From Melioribacteraceae bacterium (GTDB lineage: Bacteria; Bacteroidota; Ignavibacteria; Ignavibacteriales; Melioribacteraceae): a stretch of DNA of 64,000 nt. The first letter of the stretch is position 1. Each line of letters begins with the position of its first letter. The stretch covers positions 62,001 to 126,000 of the forward strand of contig WYBN01000007.1 of NCBI GenBank assembly GCA_011525875.1, given 5' to 3'. Below are positions 1 to 9,051 of the stretch, piece after piece. The notes beneath the pieces are model-generated. The model was not told the origin of the DNA, made no database searches, and saw only the letters and a list, made by a program, of their open reading frames with translations. The position numbers were made by a program, and so were the translations under genes.

Positions 1-1
1 C

Positions 2-547
2 GGATCCTTCTTCCGTATCACTTTTGTCGAAAACCCCGGCATGGCTTTCGGAATAGGTGTGAACGACGAAGCCAAACTTTTTCTTTCGCTTTTTTCAATC
101 GCGGCAAGTGTCGGAATTCTCTTTTATCTCTATAAGATGAGAGAAGAAAATCTAATCTTCAGAATTTCACTCGCTTTAATTCTTGCCGGAGCGCTGGGAA
201 ATCTTGTAGACAGAACATTCTACGGAGTATTTTACGGCTATGCACCCCTGTTTTACGGAAAAGTCGTAGATTTTTTTAACGTAGATTTTTTTGATTTTAC
301 AATTTTCGGACGCACTTACGAGCGCTGGCCGATATTTAATATTGCAGATGCTTCGGTAACAATCGGGGTGATAATATTACTCTTAGTTCACCGTAAGATT
401 GATGATGAAAACACTGAAGATGAGACTGAAGATTCAGGCAGCGATGATGAAAAGCTGATTGTGGGTTTGCAGAACAATAAAGAAGAAACGGACAAAATCG
501 GCGGGAAGAATGACGAAACTGATATCCGAAAAGAAATTCAGGTTTGA
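2..547 (+). CDS. lspA: Lipoprotein signal peptidase II, 5'-truncated by window edge
   Basis: Inner-membrane aspartyl protease that removes signal peptides from lipidated prolipoproteins. The open frame enters from the left edge, so the N-terminus (roughly 50 residues) is missing and 181 residues are visible. Family signatures are present: the VENPGMAFG loop near fragment residues 9-17, GNLVDR with the first catalytic Asp at fragment residue 70, and FNIADAS with the second at residue 116. Hydrophobic segments flank these motifs. After the last membrane segment there is an unusual tail of about 50 residues rich in Asp/Glu, then Lys, which LspA proteins usually lack. Its end overlaps the start of the pseudouridine synthase by 38 bp, suggesting translational coupling. 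Several lipoproteins in this window would be substrates. Confidence 0.93.
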   Translation, partial: GSFFRITFVENPGMAFGIGVNDEAKLFLSLFSIAASVGILFYLYKMREENLIFRISLALILAGALGNLVDRTFYGVFYGYAPLFYGKVVDFFNVDFFDFTIFGRTYERWPIFNIADASVTIGVIILLLVHRKIDDENTEDETEDSGSDDEKLIVGLQNNKEETDKIGGKNDETDIRKEIQV

Positions 548-1496
548 AATTACCGAAGGAAAGAAAAAAGAAAGATTAGATTTATTTCTTGCCAACTCAA
601 TCGAAAATTCATCACGCACAAAAATTCAAAAGCTCCTCAAAGCCGGCTTTGTGCTAGTAAACGGAAAAACCGCCAAACCAAATTATAAAGTTATTCCTAA
701 AGATGTAGTCGAAGTAACGATACCTGTTACGCCCAGGCCTGAAAAAACCGAAGCTGAAGATATTCCATTGAACATAGTTTACGAGGATAAGGACATTATC
801 GTACTTAATAAACCGCCTGGTATTGTAGTTCACCCTTCACTCGGTAATTATACGGGCACATTAGTAAATGCACTGCTGCATCACACAAAGGAATTAAGCC
901 TGTTAAATGAACCGGCACGTGCAGGAATTGTGCACAGGATAGACAAGGATACAAGCGGCTTATTGATTGTCGCAAAAGATGAGTGGGTCCACGCCCAGCT
1001 TGCAAAACAATTTGCAAACCACTCTATCGAAAGAACATATATTGCCATTTGCTGGGGAATATTCAAGGAGCATAAAGGCGAAGTCATTGGCAATATAACC
1101 CGCTCCAAAAAAGACCGAAAAATATTTACTGTCAGTTTTTCCGAAGGCAAGCACGCTCACACTTTTTATGAAGTGATTGAAGAATTTGAATTTGCTTCGT
1201 TAGTAAAATTGAATTTGAAGACAGGCAGAACCCATCAGATTAGAGTTCACATGTCCTATATCAACCATCCGGTATTTGGCGATCCAACATACGGAGGAAG
1301 GAAAATTGTTTATGGCGCCAGCCTGCCAAAAATAAAAAACCGCGTTGATAATTTGTTGTCGGTTATTTCAAGGCAGGCATTGCACGCAATGTCTATAGGG
1401 TTTGTACACCCCCGCAGTAACAAGAAGCTCTATTTCGATTCCTCTCTTCCTGCAGATATGCAAAATGTAATTGACGAATTAAAGTCGAGCAATTAA
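510..1496 (+). CDS. RluD-family 23S rRNA pseudouridine synthase
   Basis: Isomerises uridine to pseudouridine, probably in large-subunit rRNA. The 328-residue protein has an N-terminal S4-like RNA-binding domain (about residues 13-75, with RLDLFLAN and SRTKIQKLLKAGFVLVNG). The RsuA/RluA catalytic domain follows, with the HRIDKDTSGLL motif (catalytic Asp145) and the KTGRTHQIRVH motif near residue 245. The frame is open further upstream to an ATG at 459, but the ATG at 510 is preferred. It sits behind a purine-rich GGCGGGAAG and begins right before the S4 domain, whereas the extra 17 residues look non-homologous. It overlaps the lspA end, the common lspA-rluD arrangement. Which uridines it modifies cannot be told. 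Confidence 0.93.
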   Translation: MTKLISEKKFRFEITEGKKKERLDLFLANSIENSSRTKIQKLLKAGFVLVNGKTAKPNYKVIPKDVVEVTIPVTPRPEKTEAEDIPLNIVYEDKDIIVLNKPPGIVVHPSLGNYTGTLVNALLHHTKELSLLNEPARAGIVHRIDKDTSGLLIVAKDEWVHAQLAKQFANHSIERTYIAICWGIFKEHKGEVIGNITRSKKDRKIFTVSFSEGKHAHTFYEVIEEFEFASLVKLNLKTGRTHQIRVHMSYINHPVFGDPTYGGRKIVYGASLPKIKNRVDNLLSVISRQALHAMSIGFVHPRSNKKLYFDSSLPADMQNVIDELKSSN

Positions 1497-1505
1497 CGGC
1501 TACTC

Positions 1506-2438
1506 TCAGAAAAATTTATTCTTTGGGAGTGTAATTGTATAACTTTTTTTCTTTTTGTTGCTCAATTTATTATCCCGCAGCCATGGATTAAAATACTTTA
1601 ATGTTTTGTAGGTTATTTGATGACTCTTAGCGAAATTGGCGAAGTCATTAACAGAATCGGCTAATGCAATTTCGTATGTATCGAAAGCATCGTACAGCTC
1701 TGTCTCTTCCAGATCGAATCCGTAGAGAGCTGGATTTTGCGCAATAATTTTATAACTGATTATCCTTGAAATATATCTCGAAGTTTCTTCGTTTAAGAGA
1801 AGATCATAATAATCCGATTCCTTCTGTCTTTCAAGCTGATTGCTCAATCCAGACGTACCCATATTATATGATGCGGCGGTTAAAGTCCAGCTTAAATATT
1901 TCGCGTAGGCTTCTTTCAAATATTTGCAAGCTGCTTCAGTTGATTTTTGAACGTGATATCTTTCATCAACTTCGCTATTAATTTCCAATCCGTACTGTAT
2001 TCCGGTTTCCTTTAGAAACTGCCAAAATCCGGCAGCTCCTTTAGGTGAGACTACATTGGCGAGATTACTTTCGACCGCACACAGATATTTGAAATCATCC
2101 GGAATACCGTTCTTTGCGAGTATTGGTTCAATTAATGGAAACCATCTGTTTGCTCTTTTCAGAAAAAGCAACGTCGAAGAATGCCAGTAAGTATTTACGA
2201 TGAATTCTCTCTCTATCCTCTCTTTAACTTCAGGCTTTAAAACAGGGACCTTCTCGCTGCAAAAGTCGAGTTCATCAGGAATTGGCGGTGTAGAAATTTT
2301 ATTAACATTTTGAATATTACCGGTAGTTTTTTCTTCACTGTATTGATTAGAAAAATTTAAGAAAGAAAATAGAACGAATGCAAAAGCTGTTCCTGCGGCA
2401 AATATGAGAGAGGAAGTTTTTAGTTTTAGAAGATTCAT
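1506..2438 (-). CDS. Membrane-anchored lytic transglycosylase (SLT/MltD type)
   Basis: Cleaves the MurNAc-GlcNAc bond of peptidoglycan, leaving a 1,6-anhydro end. The 310-residue protein starts with an uncleaved-looking membrane anchor (residues 9-28). A linker follows, then a family 1 soluble lytic transglycosylase domain at about 95-240. The catalytic Glu is in AVESN (Glu123), followed by the SPKGAAGFWQF and AASYNMG signatures typical of MltD-like enzymes. The last 55 residues (YEIALADSVNDFANFAKSH through YTITLPKN) resemble a single LysM peptidoglycan-binding unit. MltD proteins usually carry more LysM repeats, so this is a short form. It is oriented convergent to the pseudouridine synthase with only 9 bp between the stops. 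Confidence 0.9.
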   Translation of the reverse strand: MNLLKLKTSSLIFAAGTAFAFVLFSFLNFSNQYSEEKTTGNIQNVNKISTPPIPDELDFCSEKVPVLKPEVKERIEREFIVNTYWHSSTLLFLKRANRWFPLIEPILAKNGIPDDFKYLCAVESNLANVVSPKGAAGFWQFLKETGIQYGLEINSEVDERYHVQKSTEAACKYLKEAYAKYLSWTLTAASYNMGTSGLSNQLERQKESDYYDLLLNEETSRYISRIISYKIIAQNPALYGFDLEETELYDAFDTYEIALADSVNDFANFAKSHQITYKTLKYFNPWLRDNKLSNKKKKSYTITLPKNKFF

Positions 2439-2502
2439 CGGGGTATTCCTAAAATATAATTTTTACAGCGTGAATATAATGAAAGAAAATCTTTCAAGAT
2501 TT

Positions 2503-3360
2503 CTAATGTAAAAATTTCCGGGAATACCGCTCATTGATTATTAGCGCTGTTAAAAGAATTGAACCTCCAAGAAAAAGATTAAATAAGTCAGCCGTTTCAC
2601 CGAAAACCAAAATCGAAACGGATACCGCGAGCGGAATCTTTAAATTATTGAATATCGCAAGCGTGCCTGTGTTTGTTAATCTTGCTCCATAATTCCACAG
2701 AAACAAACCAATTCCGGATCCGACTAACCCAAGGTATAAAATAGAAAGCCATTGGTTAATTGTTATCCGGGCAGGATGCAAACCGGTGGAGAACAACGAG
2801 AAAACAAGCGCAACCAGCATTCCGCCGGCAAATAAATAGGCGTAGATACTCTTATCTTTAACCGAATTATAATTTTTCATAATGCGCTTGTATAAAATTT
2901 GCCCAACGGCAAAGCTTATATTTGAAAGTTGAACCAGCAGCAAGCCGAGAAAGAAATCACTTCTTTCAAACTCGTAAAAAACTGTTACACCGGCTCCGAT
3001 AACTGCGAGTAACGAAGTTGCAAGGTAAAAGAAGTTTATTTTCTTATTAAGGATATCATCAAACAAAGTTACATAAACCGGAGTGAAAATTGTGAAGATT
3101 GCTACTTCATAAGCTTTCAAATATTGAAATGACCAAATATAAGAGCAGTACATCAAACCGAATTGAATAGAACCAACACCAGTCAATTTAACAATGGTTT
3201 TTCTATTACCGATTTTAAGATTCAGAAACGGTAAAAACACAATCAGCGAAATTAAAAGCCGGAGAAATGCCAAAAAATACGGGTCAATTCCCGTTAGTGA
3301 ATCTTTAATTATCCCGAATGAAAAAGCCCATATTAACGAAACAAGCAGCAGGTAAATCAT
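2503..3360 (-). CDS. EamA/DMT-superfamily permease
   Basis: Predicted inner-membrane transporter of 285 residues with about ten hydrophobic segments in two repeated halves, the drug/metabolite transporter layout. Typical EamA features are visible: the N-terminal WAFSFGIIKDSL segment, the PVYVTLFDDIL turn at the end of the first half, and the second-half LGLVGSGIGLFLWNYGARLT followed by the PLAVSVSILVFGE segment. Substrate is unknown, since this superfamily includes amino-acid, nucleoside and metabolite exporters. It lies 64 bp upstream, in the direction of transcription, of the lytic transglycosylase. The ATG at 3360 has no clear ribosome-binding site. A second, only distantly similar EamA protein lies at 47398-48309. 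Confidence 0.88.
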   Translation of the reverse strand: MIYLLLVSLIWAFSFGIIKDSLTGIDPYFLAFLRLLISLIVFLPFLNLKIGNRKTIVKLTGVGSIQFGLMYCSYIWSFQYLKAYEVAIFTIFTPVYVTLFDDILNKKINFFYLATSLLAVIGAGVTVFYEFERSDFFLGLLLVQLSNISFAVGQILYKRIMKNYNSVKDKSIYAYLFAGGMLVALVFSLFSTGLHPARITINQWLSILYLGLVGSGIGLFLWNYGARLTNTGTLAIFNNLKIPLAVSVSILVFGETADLFNLFLGGSILLTALIINERYSRKFLH

Positions 3361-3526
3361 TTAATTGAAAAAATTGTTCGCGGTTGATTTATTACTTGCT
3401 GCAATTTAGCTAAAGTTAAGTGAATGTAAAAATGTTGTTAATCTTTAGTATATTTTAATCCGGTTTCAAAATATATTTATGAATTTTGTGAACAAAACCC
3501 TGTAATTTTAGCTACAAATTTTTGGA

Positions 3527-4936
3527 ATGTTGATGCTTATCTACAATACCTTAACGAAGAAAAAGGAAGAGTTTAAACCGTTGAATCCGCCTTATGTAAC
3601 TTTCTATATGTGCGGGCCGACTGTGTATGATTATTTTCATATCGGAAATGGAAGATCATTTATCGTTTCCGACATAATCCGGCGTTACCTTATCTATAAG
3701 GGATATAATGTTAAGTTTGTCATGAATTTAACTGATATAGACGACAAAATTATTAACAAAGCAAACAACGAGAATGTTGATCCAAAAGTAATCACGGATA
3801 AATATATTTCGGCTTTCTTCGAAGATATAAATAAGATGAAGATCAGGAAAGCTGATGTTTATCCAAAAGCAACAGAACACATCAATGAGATAATTTCCTT
3901 AATACAAAAATTGGAGCGCGAAGGAATTGCGTATAATGTTAACGGAGACGTTTTTTTTGATGTTGGTAAGTTTACGGCTTACGGTAAATTGAGCGGGAAA
4001 AAATTGGATGAATTAGAATCCGGATCAAGAGTTGAAATTGACGAGCGAAAAAGTAATCCTCTTGATTTTGCACTCTGGAAAAAGGCAAAAGAAGGAGAAC
4101 CTTGTTGGGATAGCCCCTGGAGTAAGGGAAGACCCGGCTGGCATATTGAGTGTTCTGCAATGAGCTGTGCTCATTTGGGGGAAACAATTGATATTCATGC
4201 CGGCGGCAACGATTTAATTTTCCCTCACCATGAAAACGAAATTGCTCAAAGTGAAGCCGCAAATCACAAAGCTTTTGTAAAATATTGGCTTCACTTCGGT
4301 TTTTTGAATATCAAGGATGAGAAGATGTCAAAATCTTCAGGCAATTTTTTCACAGCGCGTGAAATAGTTAAAAAATATCCACCGGAAGCAATTAGATTGT
4401 TCTTCAGCCAAACTCATTACCGAGGTCCTCTAAGCTATAGCGATGAGCTGCTGGAAGCAGCTGCAAAAGGGCTTGAGAAAATCAGCAACTTGTACGAGGA
4501 GCTTCTCAATCGAATTTCGAATAATGAAATCGGCGGTTATAAACCCGAATTTCAAATTACTTCCTATGTGCAAAAATTTGAAGAAAGCATGGATGACGAT
4601 TTTAATTCTCCCAAAGCACTCGCCGTTATTTTTGATTTTATTAGAGATATGAATAAAGAATTATCCATTCATGAAAAATTAAGCGCCGAATTCCTGAACG
4701 ATGGCAAAGAATTCTTCGATAAAATTATCGACGGTGTCTTCGGGATACTGCCGGATAGAAAAAACAATTCAAGCAACGAATTGACGGAGAAACTGATATA
4801 CATTTTGATAGAACTAAGGTCTAAGGCAAAAGCCGAAAGAAATTATTCCTTGTCGGATGACATTAGAGATAAATTAACCGAGCTCGGAATAACATTGAAA
4901 GACTCGAAATCAGGCACAACGTTCAAGATAAATTAA
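3527..4936 (+). CDS. cysS: Cysteinyl-tRNA synthetase
   Basis: Class I aminoacyl-tRNA synthetase charging tRNA-Cys in the cytoplasm. At 469 residues it has normal length. It shows the zinc-ligand Cys30 in YMCGPTVYD, the HIGH-box variant FHIGNGRS, the ECSAMSCAHLGE and GGNDLIFPHHENE zinc/active-site region, and KMSKS at residues 266-270. It ends with the helical DALR-type and C-terminal anticodon-binding regions. The ATG at 3533 is an equally possible start, two codons later. The stop codon overlaps the ATG of the next gene (TAATG), so the downstream membrane protein is probably translationally coupled. Confidence 0.97.
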   Translation: MLMLIYNTLTKKKEEFKPLNPPYVTFYMCGPTVYDYFHIGNGRSFIVSDIIRRYLIYKGYNVKFVMNLTDIDDKIINKANNENVDPKVITDKYISAFFEDINKMKIRKADVYPKATEHINEIISLIQKLEREGIAYNVNGDVFFDVGKFTAYGKLSGKKLDELESGSRVEIDERKSNPLDFALWKKAKEGEPCWDSPWSKGRPGWHIECSAMSCAHLGETIDIHAGGNDLIFPHHENEIAQSEAANHKAFVKYWLHFGFLNIKDEKMSKSSGNFFTAREIVKKYPPEAIRLFFSQTHYRGPLSYSDELLEAAAKGLEKISNLYEELLNRISNNEIGGYKPEFQITSYVQKFEESMDDDFNSPKALAVIFDFIRDMNKELSIHEKLSAEFLNDGKEFFDKIIDGVFGILPDRKNNSSNELTEKLIYILIELRSKAKAERNYSLSDDIRDKLTELGITLKDSKSGTTFKIN

Positions 4937-5343
4937 TGCATAGAATATTACCGGGAATGGTTTTAGCAATTTTAATCATAGCGGCATCGGCTGTTTTTAT
5001 TACAGTTATCTGGCTTTATTTTTTCAGCATTTATGAAGTTAGGTATGTATCAAACCCGGATAAATTGACAACTGATGCATCATCGTCTGTTGAAATAACA
5101 GCTATACCAATAAATTCTTTTGGAGTGAAAGCGATATTCAGGCAGCCCCACACAGATTTTTTTATTGAAGAAGGCGGAGATCTAATCGACTACGAAAAAT
5201 TTAATAATGAAAACCGCATTGTTAAATTGAAATCTAAAGGCAAAGCCGGTAAGGTGACATTAATACTGAGATCAAAGCATTCTCTTAATCCGGCTATTAT
5301 AGTTGTGCCGGTAGTTGAAAAAATTAAAGGAAATATTTCTTAG
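4936..5343 (+). CDS. Single-pass membrane protein, function unknown
   Basis: I do not recognise this 135-residue protein. It has one N-terminal hydrophobic segment (about residues 7-30). About 100 exported residues follow, alternating beta-strand-like stretches with polar turns, including GGDLIDYEK and a Lys/Gly-rich KSKGKAGKVTLILRSK. The pattern suggests a small Ig-like beta-sandwich, since the Asp/Glu-start, Gly-turn, hydrophobic-strand rhythm resembles bacterial Ig-type folds. That is inference only. It overlaps the cysS stop by one base and precedes an outer-membrane barrel gene, so an envelope role is plausible. Confidence 0.75.
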   Translation: MHRILPGMVLAILIIAASAVFITVIWLYFFSIYEVRYVSNPDKLTTDASSSVEITAIPINSFGVKAIFRQPHTDFFIEEGGDLIDYEKFNNENRIVKLKSKGKAGKVTLILRSKHSLNPAIIVVPVVEKIKGNIS

Positions 5344-5390
5344 TTTTTTTTATTGTTGTAACCAAGTAAATGATAAATATTCGAGGCGAA

Positions 5391-6164
5391 ATGAAAAAGT
5401 TAATAATTTTTTCGGCGGTTCTTTTTTTTGTGAGTACTGCAGTCATACCGCAGGGCACTGCAGGTACTGATGCAAAATATGAATATCGATCTTTGATTGA
5501 CCTTCCGTCGGCAGGCGTACTCGAAAGAGGCTATGTTGGCGTTTCGCTTGATGTTATGCCGCTCGGCGTTTTGATCTCAAAAATTGAAGTTGGTGCATTC
5601 GAAAATTTTAGTTTTGGAATTTCTTACGGCGGTGCAAATATTATTGGTAGAGGCAGCGTGGATTGGTATAAGCTTCCCGGTGTAAATATAAGGCTGCGTG
5701 CAATGAATGAAACAGAAGGATTGCCCGCTCTAACAATTGGATTCGATTCTCAGGGCAAAAGCGAGTATAACGAAATAGCCCGCAGATTTACGATTAAATC
5801 GCCCGGCTTTTTTCTCTCGGTTTCAAAGAACTTTGAATTACTTGGATATTTGTCGGTTCACGGCATATTGAATTATTCCTTGGAGCGAGAGGATAATGAC
5901 AAAGACCTTAATTTCGGTTTTGGCGTCGAAAAAACTATCGGCGGAAAAGTTTCTTTAATTGCAGAATATGATTTTGCGGTGAATGATAACAATCCTGTTT
6001 CTTTTGGAGCGGGAAAAGGTTATTTAAATTTGGGGTTACGATGGTCTGTCGGCGACGGATTTACGATTGGATTGGACATGAGGGATCTGCTCGATAACAA
6101 AAAATTTGAAGCGAACAGCGCTGATAGAGCAATTTTTGTCGAGTATATCAAACCGATTTTTTAG
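5391..6164 (+). CDS. Predicted outer-membrane beta-barrel protein
   Basis: Exported protein of 257 residues with a signal peptide (MKKLIIFSAVLFFV, probable cleavage near residue 20). Many amphipathic strand-turn repeats rich in Gly, Tyr and Phe follow, for example FSFGISYGGAN, LNFGFGVEKTIGGK and YLNLGLRWSVGDGFTIGLDMRDLL. The last strands near the end fit an outer-membrane barrel of about 10-12 strands. The ATG at 5391 is chosen over the in-frame ATG at 5370. It has GAGGCGAA just upstream and gives a clean signal peptide. Substrate or partner is unknown. Similar YjbH/OmpA-like barrels cannot be distinguished by eye. Confidence 0.75.
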   Translation: MKKLIIFSAVLFFVSTAVIPQGTAGTDAKYEYRSLIDLPSAGVLERGYVGVSLDVMPLGVLISKIEVGAFENFSFGISYGGANIIGRGSVDWYKLPGVNIRLRAMNETEGLPALTIGFDSQGKSEYNEIARRFTIKSPGFFLSVSKNFELLGYLSVHGILNYSLEREDNDKDLNFGFGVEKTIGGKVSLIAEYDFAVNDNNPVSFGAGKGYLNLGLRWSVGDGFTIGLDMRDLLDNKKFEANSADRAIFVEYIKPIF

Positions 6165-6235
6165 GACTGTATAAAATTACGCACACTTACGTTCAATAAT
6201 TAGAACAATTTGTTTTTTATCCATCAAAAAAAAGC

Positions 6236-6256
6236 CCGATTTAACAATATAATCGG
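6236..6256 (-). terminator. Weak hairpin followed by a T-run on the minus strand
   Basis: CCGATT (6236-6241) and AATCGG (6251-6256) can pair around a 9-nt loop. Read on the minus strand the hairpin is followed by GGGCTTTTTTTT, the layout of a rho-independent terminator. No minus-strand gene is visible upstream of it. It may act weakly in the plus direction after the barrel gene ending at 6164, or terminate antisense transcripts. Confidence 0.35.
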
Positions 6257-6310
6257 CATATTATTTGCCCTTCTTTAATCAGAATAATTAATAACCACAG
6301 GGAGTTTAAG

Positions 6311-7585
6311 ATGAAAACTCTAATTAAAATTTCGATTCTTCTGTTTCCATTTCTTCTTTCAGGATGCTATACACAGCTTGCTGTTCGTGACTATAAGGAA
6401 ACGGAGAGTAGATCTTACAAATATTATGATGAAGATGCAGAATCGACTTATGCAGAAGGAGACACAGTTTATTACGATGATGAATCAGGATATACCGAAT
6501 ATCAGACCGAGGATGCTGAGTATTATGCGGAAAGCGGCGATATAAACGTTCACAATTATTACTTTGACGACTATCGCTTTCCCCGCTACAGAAGTTATTA
6601 CTGGGGGTATTATCCAAGGTCCACTTTTTGGGTAGGAATAAATTATTATGATCCGTTCTTCGATCCATGGTATGACCCCTTGTATTGGGGTTACGGTACG
6701 ATTTGGCCCGGCTATTATTTAATTCCTCCATATTATTACTTCGGACCTTCTTATTGGCATTCTTCTTATTATTATCCTGGTTATTACGGAGGTTCATATT
6801 ATTCATGGAGCGGTTACAAATATAGAACGCACAACTATGCTTCCAGAAATAATGACGGAAGCAGAGGCAGGGAGCCGGGAGTAAGAGATAGTTACGGGGA
6901 CAGAAACGCAGCTGGAATGCTCTCGGGGGGAAGGGCTGGAACAACTGGCGGGTCTGTCTCCAATAGATCAGGTAATACAGATTTCACAAGTCCGGAAGTT
7001 TATAGGAATAATTCCGGCTCTTCAAATGTAAGTAAAGGTTCTGATGCGGCAAGAAACGTGGCGCCGAATCCTAGAGATCTTAGAACAAATGAAAAAGAAT
7101 CAGCAAGAGTTTCAGCTAAGGTTAAACCGGATTCGAGAAGAATAATCAACAGTTCGGGTTCATCCGACAGAATAAAGAATTCTTCTGAGCAAGAAACAGT
7201 TAAATCTAAAAGCAGCCCTCAGAGTAGTGGCGACAAGCGAATTATTACTGAAAGAAGAACTACAAGAGAGAAACCTGTGAACGAACAGTCGAACGCGGGA
7301 ACGGTCGGTAAAAGCAATAAAAGCTCCGCACCGCCTAAATCTGGTTATTCTAAGCCAAGTTCTAACAGCAGCAGGGGTTACTCCAATTCTCCTCGAAGTT
7401 CATCCGGTCCGACTTCTAAATCGAAAAGCAGCTCTGGTAGCTACAGCAAACCTCCAAGCAGTTCTTCGAAGTCGTCTTCTCCTGCTTATAAAAGTCCGAG
7501 CAGTAATTCCGGCAGTAGAAGTTCAGGCACGAGTGGAAACACAAGAAGCAGCGGAAGCAGCAGAAGCGGAAAAAGCAGGAGATAA
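6311..7585 (+). CDS. Tyr/Trp-rich and Ser/Arg-rich low-complexity lipoprotein
   Basis: A 424-residue protein of unrecognised family. It begins with a lipoprotein signal (LLSGCYTQ, lipidated Cys19), so LspA would process it. An acidic Tyr/Asp/Glu segment follows (about 25-85). The core at about 90-180 is extremely rich in Tyr, Trp, Pro and Gly (for example YYWGYYPRSTFWVG). The last 240 residues are Ser/Gly/Arg/Lys/Asn-rich and look disordered, ending in many SSGSRSSG-type units. Base composition of the tail follows the protein repeats. It has a good RBS (GGGAG, 6303-6307), and its stop is 2 bp from the next ATG, so it is probably co-transcribed with the FadL-like barrel. The composition suggests a surface or envelope-stress structural protein, but no function can be assigned. 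Confidence 0.8.
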   Translation: MKTLIKISILLFPFLLSGCYTQLAVRDYKETESRSYKYYDEDAESTYAEGDTVYYDDESGYTEYQTEDAEYYAESGDINVHNYYFDDYRFPRYRSYYWGYYPRSTFWVGINYYDPFFDPWYDPLYWGYGTIWPGYYLIPPYYYFGPSYWHSSYYYPGYYGGSYYSWSGYKYRTHNYASRNNDGSRGREPGVRDSYGDRNAAGMLSGGRAGTTGGSVSNRSGNTDFTSPEVYRNNSGSSNVSKGSDAARNVAPNPRDLRTNEKESARVSAKVKPDSRRIINSSGSSDRIKNSSEQETVKSKSSPQSSGDKRIITERRTTREKPVNEQSNAGTVGKSNKSSAPPKSGYSKPSSNSSRGYSNSPRSSSGPTSKSKSSSGSYSKPPSSSSKSSSPAYKSPSSNSGSRSSGTSGNTRSSGSSRSGKSRR

Positions 7586-7587
7586 TC

Positions 7588-9030
7588 ATGAAATCCATAG
7601 TTAATTTAATTGTTTTAATTTTATTAGTTTTATCATTCAGAAGTGTTGCCCAGAATTTTAATGATGCTCTACGGCTTTCCGAACCAGGCATTATGTCAAA
7701 TGCGCGAGTATTGGGATTCGGGAATGCAAACGTTGCTGTCAGTAATGATTTCAGTGCTGTCTATTATAATCCCGCCGGTTTAGGTCAAATAAAAAACAGC
7801 CTTATTTCAGGCGGATTGGCATTTAATAATTTCAAAAACAATGTAACATTTTTAGGCGCATCTGCGGATGTTTCAAATAATTCGGCGATGGCAGATAATG
7901 TCGGCATTGTTTTGTCATTTCCTACTTACAGAGGCAGCCTCGTGTTCGCAGCGGGTTACAACAAAACAAAAAACTTTAACAATGTGAACGAATTTTCGGC
8001 TTTCAATCCATTTGATAATTCTATGATTCAAAACTTAACCTTGGCAAATGATAACATTCCGTTCAACCTAAGACTTAGTTACGAGGTTTTTGGCAGCTCG
8101 GGAAATTATTTATTTGATGAAACACGAATAAGCGGAAGGTTAACTCAAACCGGCAATATATTACAAGAAGGCAGCTTAAGCAGCTGGTCGTTTTCTGGAG
8201 CGATTGAGATTGCCCGTAATCTTTTTACCGGAATTACTTTGAATGTACTCACAGGAGAATATAAATATGACCGTGAATATTTCGAGATTGATACCGAAGA
8301 TTTTTATAAGACCCCGCTTATAGATGACGAACCCTCTGAAGATTTTAAATCTTTCTACTTGAATGATTTTATTGACTGGGATTTATCCGGCTGGGAAATG
8401 AGACTTGGTTTATTTTACAAGGTCAATAAAAATCTTAATTTCGGAGCAACTATAAAATTCCCCTCGCAGTACACGGTTAGGGAGTCCTACTCACTATTTT
8501 CTAGTAGCGATTTTGCCAATAGGATTTCATACGAATTCAATCCAGAAGAAAGCCGAATAGAGTATGATATTTCCACGCCCTTTGAAATTAGTGGCGGCGC
8601 TTCGTATTCGTTTAATAATTTCTTGATCACAGGGCAGCTCGGGTTGATTGATTACACTCAAATGGAATTCACCTCCGGTCTTGATGCACAAAGCAGAAGG
8701 ATTAATAATGCCGAAATAAAAAACATGTTCCGTGTTACGGTATCTTATAATATCGGGGTTGAATATAAACTGCCAATGACTGATTTGAAATTGCGAGGCG
8801 GTTATTTCGTTCAGCCTTCGCCTTTCGACAACGATCCATCGGATTTTGATAAAAAATATATAACCGGCGGAGCGGGTTATACATTCAATAATGTGCTCAC
8901 GCTTGATATTGGATATGCATACGGCTGGTGGAAAACCTTCGGAGATAATTACGGCTTTAATGTCTCCAGAACTTTTCAAAGCATAGAGACGAATACATTT
9001 CTTCTAAACGTAACCTACGCAATGAATTAA
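7588..9030 (+). CDS. OmpP1/FadL-type outer-membrane transport protein
   Basis: A 480-residue outer-membrane barrel with a signal peptide ending at SVAQ (about residue 21). The mature N-terminus reads SNARVLGFGNANVAVSNDF then AVYYNPAGL. This is the N-terminal hatch and NPAGL signature of the FadL/OmpP1/TodX superfamily of hydrophobic-compound channels. PorV of the T9SS belongs to the same superfamily, so a PorV-like role cannot be excluded, but the length exceeds typical PorV (about 390). The rest is alternating Gly/Tyr/Phe strands ending in NTFLLNVTYAMN. It follows the low-complexity lipoprotein by 2 bp and is closed by a strong terminator hairpin at 9052-9090. Confidence 0.82.
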   Translation: MKSIVNLIVLILLVLSFRSVAQNFNDALRLSEPGIMSNARVLGFGNANVAVSNDFSAVYYNPAGLGQIKNSLISGGLAFNNFKNNVTFLGASADVSNNSAMADNVGIVLSFPTYRGSLVFAAGYNKTKNFNNVNEFSAFNPFDNSMIQNLTLANDNIPFNLRLSYEVFGSSGNYLFDETRISGRLTQTGNILQEGSLSSWSFSGAIEIARNLFTGITLNVLTGEYKYDREYFEIDTEDFYKTPLIDDEPSEDFKSFYLNDFIDWDLSGWEMRLGLFYKVNKNLNFGATIKFPSQYTVRESYSLFSSSDFANRISYEFNPEESRIEYDISTPFEISGGASYSFNNFLITGQLGLIDYTQMEFTSGLDAQSRRINNAEIKNMFRVTVSYNIGVEYKLPMTDLKLRGGYFVQPSPFDNDPSDFDKKYITGGAGYTFNNVLTLDIGYAYGWWKTFGDNYGFNVSRTFQSIETNTFLLNVTYAMN

Positions 9031-9051
9031 ATCTTTAGAATTGCTTCGATG

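Noticed and set aside
2481..2495. GAAAGA-AAA-TCTTTC hairpin before the lytic transglycosylase
   Set aside because: Six AT-rich base pairs with no T-run, too weak to be called a terminator or operator.
6324..6944. 206-residue minus-strand frame inside the low-complexity lipoprotein
   Set aside because: Its Asn/Arg-rich composition is a mirror of the Tyr/Asp/Glu codons of the opposite-strand gene, so it is a shadow and not a gene.
7588..9030. Calling this barrel PorV of the T9SS
   Set aside because: NPAGL and the strand pattern place it in the FadL superfamily, which includes PorV, but length (480) and sequence do not allow the specific assignment.
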